From the NCBI GenBank assembly GCA_020086605.1, contig JACBWW010000016.1, forward strand, positions 25,873,262 to 25,937,261: a stretch of DNA of 64,000 nucleotides, written 5' to 3'. Position numbers and translations under genes: made by a program. Every line of letters starts with the position of its first letter. Within the stretch, counting starts at the first letter, position 1. Below are positions 21,651-33,831 of the stretch, in pieces. Source of the stretch: Lanius collurio. Its lineage: Eukaryota > Chordata > Aves > Passeriformes > Laniidae. Under the pieces are notes generated by a model. That model was given only the letters and a program-made list of their open reading frames with translations. It was not told the origin of the DNA and did no database searches.

Positions 21651-23730
21651 CTGTTTAGCTGTTTGAGGGTGCTGATGGACTTTTTGGTACAACTTTTTTT
21701 CACCAGAGAATGAAATTTCTGAGAAAATTTCATGTCAGGCCTGACACTGGAACTGGAGCTGTCCGCCAGGACCGTGCTGCAGGATCAGGTCCTGGATAAT
21801 TTTCTCTCTCTTGTTAACCTTTAGCAGTTTTCCCCTAAAGAAGATTTCCAGGCTTGTCTCTCATTTTCCAATATCCTTTCGTTGGAACCCCTGTGGTACT
21901 TCCTGAATTTCTGACTCTCCAGCATCTCAGAAATATGTTGATGGGAATAAGCCAGAAATGTCTGGTGGAAACGAAGAGTTTGTTTCAGTCCATGAAGAAA
22001 TGCAGGTCTGGAGCCAGGAAGTGTCAGGTTGGCAGGGAAGAGGGGGGGCTGTCGTGAATCTCTGTTCTGCCCCCGCTGTCGGTGCCCCTCGAGCAGGAAC
22101 CTGAGGGCTCCCTCCTGCCCATGCCACCTCCACTGCCATCCCAGCTGCCACCTGCCCCCTCCACCCCCAGTCTTGATGGGCACTGGCCCTGCTCCACATC
22201 ACTGATGCCGATGAGCAAATTGCAATTTGTTTAAAACTCCATTACCAGGACAGGATGTGGCACCAAACAATAAATAAAAAAGTGATGGTATCTCACCAAT
22301 TCACGTCCCTTCATTCATCACCATGTGAGACTGAGGCTGATAACACCAGTGTGTTTGATACTCAGCCATCAGTCACTTCTTTGTGTGCCCTCATACATCT
22401 CAGATTAATTGACAAGATATTTATCGCTTGGACTTGTATGAATAAATATAATTCCCAAATACTGAGGCTTATTCTTGAGCATTCCTTTTCAATTCAGAGC
22501 TAATTGAAGAGAAGAGAAGAACTCAGAACTGCTTCATGAAGCTGGAGATCAGGCCAGCAACAGAGCATGTTCCCTCTTTTTCCCCTCAGGAGTTTCAGAC
22601 CTATTTGTGTATGAGCTGCTTCCATCGTTATGTAACTCTGTCACTTCCTGAGTTTTCAGAGCCCATTAGGCAGGGTTATAAAACTGAATGGAAAAATGAG
22701 GATGATTGTAAGAGATGAGTCCCTCTCTGGTGCTGGCACTAACCTGTGGTACCAAAACCCTTTTTTTGGATCACTCCACTGGCATGAACGTGCTCCTGGT
22801 TCTGTTGCCAGTTTGCAGGAAGCCTGGGTACATTCTTGTCTTAAAATTACACCCACAACTACATTTCTGTGCTGCTGATTTGAAACCAAAATGGCAAATC
22901 CACATGGGATATACAAGTCACCTCAGCCCTCCCAGCTTCAGGTGTGTTGTGCTGGAAATGAGCACAATTCTGTAATTGCTGCTTCTTGGTTAAATTTGAT
23001 CAGCAAAGTCTCATTCAAGGCAGACAGACATGGGCAGAGGAGTGTGTGAGGTGCAGGTCTGAGAGGACAGAAGGCAGGATTCAAAAAGGAGCTTGAGCAG
23101 ATGGTTGGTCTGTGCAACCATCACCCTTCCTCCTTCTCACCTCTCACGTTTCAGATGTCATTGTCCATCAGCCTCTCCACACATTGCATTAGACTGAATT
23201 AAGGTTAAATTACTCTTCTGCTCATTTAAAATTTGGATGAAAGCTAATCTTGCTCTAAAATGACAGATGAAGGTAAGTTTGGACTAAGCCTTTCCCCAAA
23301 GGCCACGGGAGAGCCTCAGTGAGTGCCCTGGGAGTGGTGACCAGTGCCAGTACCTGGGGCAAGGGCTGCCACTTTCCTCTGCCCTGTGGCAGCTCCTGGT
23401 GCTGGGCTTGGTTAATTGGGTACTTAATGAGTCTCATCTTGGTCCTAGTGGAGTCAGTAGTAGGTCTGGGACCAACATGTCACACTGCTTTTCCTGTTTT
23501 AATTTACATTGATACTTTGCTCCTTACTTCAAGTGACTCTTGATCAAGGGTGAGTCCTGTGTGCTGGTGCTGCTGCATGTACAAACAGCCCCATATTTCT
23601 TCATTATCTGCCTTGGGAAGCTCCTTGCATGGAGATCTCAGTGCTGGTGAAAGGAGCTGAGCTTTTCTCATCACTCCTAAAGAGTTTCATCTCAGTCAGG
23701 CAGAGACCCATAACTGCCTATTGCAGGAAA
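21651..23730. other. Unique non-coding DNA, about 2 kb
   Basis: No repeat family or gene is recognised. Frames are under 125 codons and lack domain character. Confidence 0.4.
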
Positions 23731-23836
23731 AGAAGTTGCAATATTAAAAGCTGTCACTGCTGTAAATTGAGCAAAGATGAATAAGAAGCAGCAGTATTAA
23801 AAAGTGTCACTGCTGTAAGTACAGCAAAGATGGATA
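23731..23836. repeat. 53-bp tandem duplication, two copies
   Basis: Copy 1 spans 23731-23783 and copy 2 spans 23784-23836. Both contain 'agtgtcactgctgtaa' or 'gctgtcactgctgtaa' followed by 'gcaaagatg'. They differ at a handful of positions, so the duplication is not very recent. Confidence 0.85.
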
Positions 23837-25774
23837 ATTGGAAGGAGGTATAGCCCCAGTGCAGAAGGTATGTACCACACGTGCCAGCCATCAGTAACTC
23901 CCAGGAGCTGCCTTATCTGAGATGTCTGTGAAGGTGGGGGAGAACATACGAGATGATGGATGTGTTCCTAATGCTGTTACAGTCTTATCAGTTAAAAGAA
24001 ACTTGAGATAGAAAGTTTGTGATTCCAGGCAATTGCAAGGTGTTGTCTCTCTGTCAGGGGCTGGTGGGAGCTGGATGTGCCTCAGAATCCAGTTTTCTGT
24101 TCAAATTCTCTTTGCAAGTTCATGGAGCTTTCTTCTTCCTGATGTATCAACAGCCATCTCATATCTTGTAGAGAGAACACAGGTACACTGAAAAAAGCCA
24201 GCAGAATGCAGTTTGAAACTGAAGATGAAACTACATTAGTACCTGCACAGTGTGTGCACACATGTGCAAAGCAGCAAGAGAACCAGAAAGAAAGGCAGTG
24301 AATAAAAAACACCTGTGAGAGTCAGGTGACAGCTTGGATTTTAAGTGGAACTTTTGGAACAGTCTTTGTGCTCCTCAGGAAGTCAGGAGTGAGCCTCCAT
24401 CTCTGGTGGTGCACCTAAGCCAGGGAGGAAGGTGGCACAGATGCCTTTTATGAAAAATGCCTTTTTTTCAAGCAGATAGAATATGGAGAAGTAAAACAGG
24501 AAGAGAAAGTAAAGCTCAAGGTATAAGAGCAATGTGTTAAAAATCTCCTTTTTCTGTCATGACTTTTGCACTTCTTGTTGAAAAGGTCCACCCAACATCA
24601 TCCCATGTGGGGCCTGGGCAGAGCACCCGCACCAACCTCCCATGGGCACGGCACACGGAGCCTTGGGAGGGTTTGCCTGCTGCAGACAGTGGAGAGAGGG
24701 CCAACAGAACCCATGAAAGATCCCCAAAAAGGCATGGAGAAGTTAAATGAGGAGAAGAGACATGGAGTCACATGTCACATGGATGAGGGGTGAACAAATC
24801 CACCCCAGACTTCAGGTGCTCTGACTTTGTGATGACCAACCCCAGGGCAGGGTGACCCACACCAGGACAGTGACCCACCCCAGGGCAGGGGGACTCACAG
24901 CTGCGAATGCCTCTTGTCCCTGAGGGTGAGGGACATCAGCTGCTCTGTGGACATGGCCGGGCACAGTGGGTGTCCCTCTGTGCCAACATGGGCTCCCTGT
25001 AGACTTTACCTATCTTCTAAAGCAAGAAATGGATGAGTCAGAAATCACTGCAGAACAGTTTATTACCCAAGTAATTAAATCTGTTGACTCACACAACTAA
25101 ACCCTCAATTTACCAAACATGACATGATTTCCATCTTACCCGAGAAGTTGTGCCACATCCCAAATCATTAGGTGGTGGTGCAGCAGGAGTACACAGATGC
25201 TCCTCAGAGTTCTTTCAGAGCTTCTAGCATGAGAATAAGCAAACAAACAAACAGGACCCGACAAAGGCGGCAGGGTGTCATGGGAAGCACCAGCTCTCTG
25301 GGCTGCAGCAGAACAGGCAGAGCAGGCAGCGAGTTGCCTCGAGACAAGAAGTGTCGGCTCTGTAAAAGCATCAGTTCCCAGCCCACAATCCGATTTCTCA
25401 CTGTGTTGCATAAAATGAACCTTTCCCCTCTGCAGGTAGCCAGCTTCTCAGAGATAGACTTCCACCTGCCACAGAAGCAGAGCCCATGACGGTGCCTGAG
25501 CAGATGTGTTACGGGCTCTCCCAGCACCAGCTCATTCCTAACGAGACATGCTTGAGTGCGTTTTGGAACATTCCCGTCCCTGCTGGTTGCCAGCTCATGA
25601 CTTTTCATACTGGGAGTGAGGAAATGCTGTCCATAAATCAGCCTCCAGTACCCAAACACAGTCCCAGCACTCCAGCTGCGGGGTGTGCCAGGGGAGGGTG
25701 CCTGAGGGGACACCACATGATGGACACCAGGCAGCAGCAGGCACAGATCCTCAGCTACAGCTGGAGCCCTGTTC
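23837..25774. other. Unique non-coding DNA, about 2 kb
   Basis: At 24838-24900 'ccagggcaggg' and 'gacccac' motifs recur two or three times, a small imperfect repeat. A short (ACAA)n run occurs at about 25237-25252. The 248-codon minus frame 25204-25950 starts inside the neighbouring CR1 and runs into this unique DNA, so it is a fusion by chance. Confidence 0.4.
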
Positions 25775-25952
25775 AAGCTAAACCTCCCCTGGCACGACTT
25801 GAGCCATTTCCTTTCCTCCTGTCCCTGTTCCCTGGGAGCAGAGCCCGACCCCCCTGAGCCCCCTCCTGTCAGGGACTTGTGCAGAGCCACAAGGTCCCCC
25901 CTGAGCCTCCTTTGCTCCAGGCTGGGCCCCTTTCCAGCTCCCTCAGCCAAGC
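25775..25952 (-). mobile_element. Internal CR1 fragment, ORF2 C-terminal end
   Basis: The plus strand reads 'aaacctcccctggcacgac', 'tgagccatttcctttcctcc', 'gagcagagcccgaccccc', 'gtgcagagccacaaggtcc' and 'ctttgctccaggctgggcc'. The minus frame contains LEQRRLRGDLVALHKSL and, further on, KSCQGRFSLNR, which resemble the last part of CR1 ORF2. The left side, where the 3' untranslated end and octamer tail should be, is unrelated sequence, so this copy has lost its 3' end. It is a dead remnant. Confidence 0.85.
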
Positions 25953-28899
25953 AGGATCTCCCACTGCAGGAGTCTCTTCAGGTACATTTTTGTGTGCAGG
26001 AGAAGCAGCCTTGAAAAATGTTTTCCAGTGAGAGTTCTGCTGTCTGGTATAGGAGAGTCAAAGATTAAGATCAAGAGAAAATCACATAATGAATAATTTA
26101 GTCCCTAAATTTAGCATCTGACTCTGCAGAGGCTATTGGAAGGAAGGGTGCATTCGCTGGTATTTATCCCATGCACAGATGCACTGGAAAAAATCTTGGA
26201 ATATTCAGCTATTTTCTTGATGGTGAATTGTCCCAATTACAGTGGTCAGAGCCCACCCGCACTGCTGCCCTCTCCAGCTGCTGTGTGAGGGCATCGCTCA
26301 GACACATGGTTTGGGAAGTTGGGGAATGACTCTCAGCCTGTTCAGCCTCACTGGGGTCATGCGTGGACAAGCAGCTGGGGAGGGAAACATGGACCTATAG
26401 CCCTTCCCCATGCTCCCCCTGTGCCTGTGGGAGCATTACGGAGGCAGAGTGGGCAGCAGGAGCCTCCGCTCCCATTCCAGGATGGGAGTGGGGAGCACTG
26501 GGGCATCCAGCTGGCAGGGGGAGCAGGGAGCAGGGGGGACACAGTGAGGGAAGCATTGGTTTGCTGGGAATGGGGTGACAGAGCAGCTCCAAACTGCTCT
26601 GTGGGATGGTGACTGGGGAGGGGTCTATCACAGTTTGGCTGTGATCCCCACAGCAGAGAGAAAATCACCACAGCATCCATCCAAGGTCTGAAAAAGAGGA
26701 AACAACCACTGGAGCGTGGAGTTGTTCGCTTCAGAAGGACTTTGCAGGCTCAGAGGTCACTTGTGAATTAACTGAAGAGAACAGAAACTCATCCATCTAC
26801 AGGGATGGAGACGTGACACCGGCCTGCAGCAATGCTTGCCCAGACCCCAGTAATGCCTGCTGGCCCCCAGTTGGTGCCCGGGCTGCCCTGGCTGTGCTGG
26901 CAGCACAGGAAGACGAGGACAAAGCAGGGGGATTTGACATCACATCAGCACATCAGGTGTCCCCTGTGCCATGACCATGGCCCACCCTCCCATGGCCATT
27001 ACAGAAATCTGCTGGAACTGCAATCTGCTTATTTGTTTAAAAACAACAAAACGCTATCAAAGTTCCCCAAATTCATCATGAAATTGATTAAACAGTGTAA
27101 GCAACTCAGTGTTTGGGAATATTAGAAATACATTAAAAAGAAAATTAAAGCATTACAGGATTAGGACTTTTCTGTTTGAATTGAAGTCTGCTATAATTCC
27201 ATTAAAATTCACAGTTTCACACTGATTAGAGGCAGTGCTGTTCATCTTGCTCTGCTTTTGTTTTTCTAAGTGCAGTGGCAAAGTGTTGACAATGAAGTTC
27301 AGCTTTGTCGTGGGGCTGCTGACAAAGGTTTCAGGTTTATATGTCAGGAGGGCACACTCCATTTGCTGTCTCCCTCTCCTTCATTCTCCTCTGAGCAGCT
27401 TTTCTCTCACAGTCTCATTTTTGTGTCTGTGAATTCCCAACCATCATTAATTCTTCTATGGAGCACAGGAGTCTTTGTTGTGCTTTATTGATAAAGTGTT
27501 CTCTATTTGGTTTTATTATTGCTATGTATTGATAGTTTGTCTTCACCAAAAAAGGAAAAATCCAATCCATGGCAGTAAAACTGTATTAGGGTTATAAAGA
27601 ATATTAAATTACAATGTTGAGTGTGAGGGGGACAGTACCTTGGGCATTTTATTTGAAGCCCAGATTGGTCTATATTTGCCTGGTTTGTTCCCACAGGTCC
27701 TGGTTGTGCTCTGAGCATCCCTTGCAGTGGAGCAGGACGGGGCTGGAGGCCCTGCCCCGGGGCTGCTGCCTGCTCCCTCTGCTGTAGAACGAACTCAGGC
27801 AGGAGCAGATCAGTGGATTAACGCTAGTGAATTACCACTGGCATTTCCTAGCCCTGCAGAAGGTGGGGAATCAAACCAGGCCATGGGAACAGCACTGTGG
27901 CTGCTGCCCAGCATGCACCAGCCATGGACCAGTGGGAATTCATAGAAAAGTAAATGTAATAAATTTTCAGAGCTATCTGAGTCAGACTATTACCTGGTCT
28001 GAGTGGATACCCATAAGTCTTAGTGTCCACAACAATGTAGTTCTGCAAAAGGGAAAATACAGCTGATATTTCTATCGCTCTCTCATTCATTTAAATCCGT
28101 ATTCTCTCAGATTTTTCAGTGTGTGTTAATAAAGCTGAAAGGGTTCATCTTGAACAGTGGCAGAAGCATTGCATTTGCTGGTGAAAGCCCTGGGGAGGGC
28201 AGGGGCCAGCAGGGCAGCTGGGTATGGCTGTGCCAGGGCAGGCACAGTGTCCAACCCACCCCAGTCCTGCCCCTGCCAGGACCCGCAGCCTCCCCTGCTC
28301 CAAACTGGCACCTGAACTGCTCCTTTCTCCTCCTGGTGAGGGAGGCACATCTGGCTCACACAAATGTGTTCCAGCAACAGCAGCAATCAGTGGTTATGTG
28401 TATAGATGTAGATAGATATATAAATAAATGTTTAATTCTGTTTTGTTGTTCACAAAGATGGGGCAAAATACACCTTGTTTTAACAGGAAAAACTATGCTT
28501 TGACACAAATTATGAGAATTCTGACTTTCACAAAATTATTTCAAAGACAGAGATCCAGCCATGATAAAATCATGAGTGGTGAATTAATTTCATTTCTCTG
28601 ACTTCTGACGTTTTCCTTAGTGAAAGGTCCAAGCCACACGATGAATCACTTTTGAAGCCAAAGCACCACCTAAGCTGCAGTGAAGAGGCTGGGACTTGTC
28701 TTTGTGCCCTGGTTTGTGCTCATTCCTAAAGATGGAGCCCAAAAGGCAGGGTGAGAGTGTGCAGAGCTCACCCGGGATGGGGCAGGAGCAGAGGGAGCAG
28801 CTTCGTGCCCACACCAGATGGACACTGCTCATCCCTCTGCCAGCTCAAGTTCTCCAGCACCTCAGGATGGGGGTGTGGTGAAACCTGTAGAAATGTCTT
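25953..28899. other. Unique non-coding DNA, about 3 kb
   Basis: No CR1 or tandem array is seen. Parts at 26320-26640 and 28190-28340 are GC-richer but poor in CpG. A 'tagatgtagatagatata' simple-sequence stretch lies at about 28404-28422. No convincing gene is present. Confidence 0.4.
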
Positions 28900-29040
28900 T
28901 TTCTTTATCTAACTTATGTATTCAGCTCATAATTCCATATCAAAAAGCTACAGGAGGCCAACTGTAGTATTTAATTAATATTTCCCATCTGCTTTTTAGC
29001 ACCACTTTAATTATAAATAGTTAATTAAGTCACGGGGTAA
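28900..29040. promoter_or_regulatory. Homeodomain-site-rich AT block (candidate)
   Basis: Between 28970 and 29030 'tatttaattaatatttccc' and 'tttaattataaatagttaat' give several TAATTA cores within 60 bp, flanked by less AT-rich DNA. Such clusters occur in conserved developmental enhancers. Conservation cannot be judged here, and chance occurrence is quite possible. Confidence 0.2.
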
Positions 29041-30947
29041 GTCGATCACAGATAGGGAGTGGCCAGAGCTTGTACAGCCCAAAAGCCATGCCAAGGTCCC
29101 TTCCCAAGAGAGGGGGACAGCCTGGTGGGGATCTGCCCGTGCCTCTCACCTGTGCTTCCTGCAGCAGCACTTTGCAGCAGGGTTCAGGGCAGGATGGGAC
29201 ACCTGGACAACAGGAAAAGCCATTTGAGGCAAAACGAGCCTCTCCAAGCCCTTGGGAAGACTTGTGGGAAATCCAAGCAGGGTTTGCACAACTTGCTGAG
29301 TGTTTGTGCCCCCTGAGAGCTGCTCCAACCCGCGGGGCTGGGGATGTTCCTGGCTGAGCTGTCTCCAGGCAAAGCGGCTGCAAAAGTGACTTGAGTTAAA
29401 GTGAAATTCAAAAGCTGTTTACAGCTCCAGCATCCTTGGGTTTTGCTTCCTTCTCATTCCCTCTGAAATATTTCCTTTTGATATTTTAATTTCTTTTGGG
29501 CTGACTTTAAGGAAGAACGTTGGGTTGAAACAGATGGTTGTCAGCAAACCAATGCCTGCAAAGCACAATTGAGAATTAGCTACAAAACCCCAAAACTTGG
29601 CACCAGCAAAATCCTCTTGATATAATTGTCAAAAGAAATCTGGCTTAGAAAAATTTTTTGAATAATATTTTCAAAATTCAAATGTCTGAAACTTTAAACA
29701 AACAAAATACAGTTTATTTGAGTGTGTGCAAGTGGTAATGACAAACCCCCAAAGGTCATTCCCAAAAGACCACGTGTGACCCACAAAACTCCAGCTTGAG
29801 GCTCTTTCACCATGGGTCAGCTGCTGAACAGCAGGACGTGGTGTCCAGGGAGCGACCTTCAGCAGGAGAATTTTATCGAGTCACCTCCATCATCCATTTT
29901 CTCTATGGCTATGGTCAGCCCACTTCCCTGGCACCGGCACAGCAGTGCCACCAGGATCTGGCTGCCTGCCTTGAGGACATCAAACTGGCCAGGGGGGTGC
30001 AGCCTGAGCAATCCCCCTTTACCTTTCAACACAAAAATGCTCATTAGTAGCTTTACTAAAAGCCTCTCTCCTGTTCTTTTTTTTCAGGGAGAATTTGTTT
30101 ACTTTGGCTGTTAACCAGGCTTGTTGAGAAGACCAAAAGTCTGTAAATTGCTGATACTCCTGGAAGAGGGCACGGGGCCTTCTGGAAGCAGCAGTGTATC
30201 CCAGGTTGAACCTTTGTTCTCCTAATCTTTGGCCATTATAATTTCTTTATGGATGAGGAGATTGTTTCACATGAATCCAGGGTGAATTTATTCCAGACTG
30301 AGAAAATAATTACTGATAAAAAGTGTAAGCACAGAAAAAAAAAAGAAATAATTTTCTCTTCTGCGTTCCCTTTTCCATTTGAATAGAATATTTTATTTAG
30401 AAACAAACAAATAAAAAACAAAGCAAAACAAAAAAAAAGACACTTAAAAAATCGGACAGCAAAACCATTGGCTGCAGAAGAGAGCTGTGAGGGAGTGAGA
30501 AATGGGCTCGACATCAGTGATACACATGGCCAAAGCTGGCATGGAAGGACGCCAGGTCCGGACCTTGCGGGAGAGGGGAGAAGCTGGGAACAAGGGCATC
30601 ATTTCTGCCCCTCAGCTCTGCTGCCCACCGCTGCCAGAGGACACTGAGGGACCGACAACGAGCTCAGCAGACCAGATGTAGATGCCTCCTTGAAAGATTC
30701 ATGGAATGTATCTGTGACACAGCCATTAAGGATATTCTTGGGTAAATCACTCCAATCACCACCTAATTGTCACAGCTCCCTGTGTTTGACAGCGCTCCTA
30801 ATTTGGAGCTCACAGTGCTCTCCATTGTCCCCGCTGCCTAATTGGCAGACAGAGGACATTCATCACGCAGTGACACGGGTGTGGAACCAGGTCGAGGTAA
30901 TCCATCACTGCTTGGATCCTCACAGGGACCTCCACGGCGCCAGCACA
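29041..30947. other. Unique non-coding DNA with A-rich tract
   Basis: An A-rich stretch with AAAC/AAAAC units lies at 30398-30441. Overlapping frames on both strands at 29796-30047 (83 codons plus, 61 codons minus) have no recognisable homology. Nothing else is seen. Confidence 0.4.
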
Positions 30948-31517
30948 CGGACTGGGCAGTGCTCACGGACTGGGCAGTGCTCAAGGACTGGGCAGTGCAC
31001 AGGGACTGGGCAGTGCACACGGACTGGGCAGTGCTCAAGGACTGGGCAGTGCTCACGGACTGGGCAGTGCTCACGGACTGGGCAGTGCTCAGGGACTGGG
31101 CAGTGCTCAAGGACTGGGCAGTGCTCACAGACTGGGCAGTGCTCACGGACTGGGCAGTGCTCACGGACTGGGCAGTGCTCACAGACTGGGCAGTGCTCAC
31201 GGACTGGGCAGTGCACAGGGACTGGGCAGTGCACACGGACTGGGCAGTGCTCACGGACTGGGCAGTGCACACGGACTGGGCAGTGCTCACGGACTGGGCG
31301 GTGCTCACGGACTGGGCAGTGCTCACGGACTGGGCAGTGCTCACGGACTGGGCAGTGCACACGGACTGGGCAGTGCACACGGACTGGGCAGTGCTCAAGG
31401 ACTGGGCAGTGCTCACGGACTGGGCAGTGCACACGGACTGGGCAGTGCTCACGGACTGGGCAGTGCTCACGGACTGGGCAGTGCAGAGGGACTGGGCAGT
31501 GCACACGGACTGGGCAC
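30948..31517. repeat. 18-bp minisatellite, about 32 units
   Basis: The unit 'ggactgggcagtgctcac' repeats without indels for about 570 bp. Variation is almost confined to the last five positions, where 'ctcac', 'ctcaa', 'ctcag', 'cacac', 'cacag' and 'cagag' alternate, plus rare single changes such as 'gcggtg'. The 18-bp period keeps two plus frames (297 and 273 codons) and two minus frames (222 and 212 codons) open through the array. This reflects the period and a unit without stops, not selection for a protein. The flanks are unique sequence. Confidence 0.97.
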
Positions 31518-33539
31518 CTGTGGATAGTGGTGAAGCTGCCCTGCTGCCCCTCAGACATCCCTGGAGGACTTCCCTGTTCTTGATGATTTCATTTCCCCTT
31601 AAATATCCAGCAGCACTCAGGGTTCTGGAGTTGCACCTGCTCGATAGTATTTCCAGGTGCTGAGATCAAACTGTCAGGTTTGTAGTTTCCTGGGTCTTCC
31701 TCACAATTTTCTTGTAAATTCTCACTCCCACTGTGTTCCTGGACATCGCCTCCCTCCTGCTGGCACATTTCTCATCGTTCCCACGCCTGCACCAAGGGCT
31801 GGGCACCCCAGGAGCCCCCCATGGCTGCTCCGTGTGGCTGAGCCAGCATTAGCGCTCGCTGATGTATGTCCTCTGCAAGGCAGGATTGCATTTAGGAGAG
31901 ATCCCTATGGCAACTTGCTAGGAACACACCCAAGACTGATGACTTCTCAGTCTGATTACATTTTTTGATCATTTAACTGTTTTTAATCCATTTAATTTCT
32001 GAGGCATCACTGGCTATAAGGCAATTTTTCAACGTTCCTGGGGCAGTGAGTCAAATTATTTTAGGAAACCTGTTTTGTGGCAGTTACCTTCAGCCAGCAA
32101 AGTTATCATCTCCCATGGCAAATGTCTGTAAGGCTTCTGCACCATAAAACCACTTTGTTTGGCATTAATTGCACTATGGAATTGAAGAGTTCGTTACTGA
32201 AGATTTCTCACACGAATTTTTTCCATTATTATTTCTGGGCCTGACAACTGGTCTTTGGTTATGAGAACATTTTAAGCACAGAGAGCAATGTAATTTCTCC
32301 TCTTTAGGAACCGACCCATTGTTCCAGGGTTTGTTAAAAATTATTATTAATGGCTTGGAGTATTCAACTAAGTTAATTTAATTCTCCTACGTACAAGCCA
32401 TCCAATCATGTCACTGCAAATGCTTCTGAGCACTAGTGGCCCTGTGCAGGTAAAGCAGGACTTTGATTGTCACTGAGACTTGCAGGTAATTTCTTCCCTT
32501 GTTTTTAATTTTACCAACTGGCATCTTTGGCATCTTCAGCTCCCATGCTCTTCTCTGTTCCCTGAGGGCCCGTGGGCATCCCTTGGTGTCCATCTTGCTG
32601 TCCGTGTCTCCATTGCTGTTTCTGTTGGGCACAAGGGCAGCATTTCCAGCCCTTTCCTCCTCAGCTGTTCAGCGCATGGTGCCAAGTGCCCTCCCGTATT
32701 GCCCTCTCTTGCCACTCCCTTCTCTTTCTCCCAAACCTTCCAGAAGCCACGTTTTCTTCAGCAGTGTGATTGCTGAAGCTTTCTTGCAATTTCCAAAAGC
32801 ACAGAATTGTCATCTGTGTTCTGAGGCTCTTGCTCTTGTCATGAGTCCTGAAGCCGTAACTCCCCGTGCTCAGCCGTTGTGTCTCAGCCATGGCTGAGCA
32901 AATGCACCGTGTTTACCCCTCCGTGGAGCTGCTTCTCCCGGCGGGAGAGGGGCTGCAGCAGCACCTCAGTGCAGTGCCTTGGCAATGCCTCTTCCTGGAA
33001 AGGTGATTAAGTACAGCTGAAGATAATATCTCAGAGAGCAAACAAAAATGCAGAAAAAAGAAAAATCATTTTCTCGGGAAAACAATATGAATTTTTCATT
33101 AAAAGCTGCACTCAGGCTGTCTGATGAGTGCTACGAGGTTATCCCAGCTGGAAAACACCCAGCTGACACCTGTGAACCTCTTCTGTCTCTTTTGACATCT
33201 TTAACTTAAAAACTTCTCTATTCCTTTCCAGCAGTTTCTCTTCAGCATCACCTCTCCTGGCAGCCAGACCAGAGACCAGGTAACAAGCTGGCAGCTCTCC
33301 AGACATGATTCCCATCAGTCCTGCTCTGCCAGACTCTCCAGTGGAGACAGCAGTGTCACATGGAGCCAGATCCCGGGCAATCCCACACCCTGCATCCCAG
33401 CACGACGTCTATGTGGCTTGAGTTACACCTCAGTTAGCAGTCACTGCAAAACAGCTCATAGCTGGATTAGGCTGGCAAATGGAACAGGAAAAAGGGAGGT
33501 CCCTGGACTGATTTATCCCCTCCCATGGCAGGTATGTAT
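31518..33539. other. Unique non-coding DNA, about 2 kb
   Basis: AT-rich parts at 31960-32400 could be conserved non-coding sequence but show no specific motif I can defend. There is no gene or repeat. Confidence 0.4.
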
Positions 33540-33831
33540 GAATCCCAGACTGGTTAGAGTCGGGACGCACCTTAAATCCCCCTCCAGCCCCTGCCATGGC
33601 AGGGACACCTCCCACTGTCCCAGGCTGCTCCCAGCCCCAATGTCCAGCCTGGCCTTGGGCACTGCCAGGGATCCAGGGGCAGCCACAGCTGCTCTGGGCA
33701 CCCTGTACCAGGGCCTGCCCACCCTCCCAGGGAACAATTCCTGCCCAATGTCCCATCCAGCCCTGCCCTCTGGCAGTGGGATCCATTCCCCCTTGTCCTG
33801 TCACTCCAGGCCCTTGTCCAAAGTCCCCTAA
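33540..33831 (-). mobile_element. CR1 retrotransposon 3' part, young-looking
   Basis: The plus strand starts 'gaatcccagactggttagag' and continues 'gccatggcagggacacctcc', 'ccaggctgctcccagccc', 'ggcactgccagggatccag', 'ctcccagggaacaattcc' and 'cccccttgtcctgtcac'. On the minus strand, SDRTRGNGSHCQ corresponds to the C-terminal end of CR1 ORF2. In the shared core it differs from the copy at 35.3 kb at essentially one base ('gtacc' versus 'gtgcc'). Confidence 0.95.

Noticed and set aside
25204..25950. 248-codon minus frame as a gene
   Set aside because: Its N-terminal part is the C-terminal end of CR1 ORF2 and the rest is unique DNA read through by chance.
29796..30047. Protein-like frames on both strands
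   Set aside because: Neither could be matched to a family and both are short; no splice context supports either.
30690..31663. Four long open frames (297, 273, 222, 212 codons) over the 18-bp array
   Set aside because: They exist because the repeat period is a multiple of three and the unit lacks stops; they occur on both strands and have no domain.
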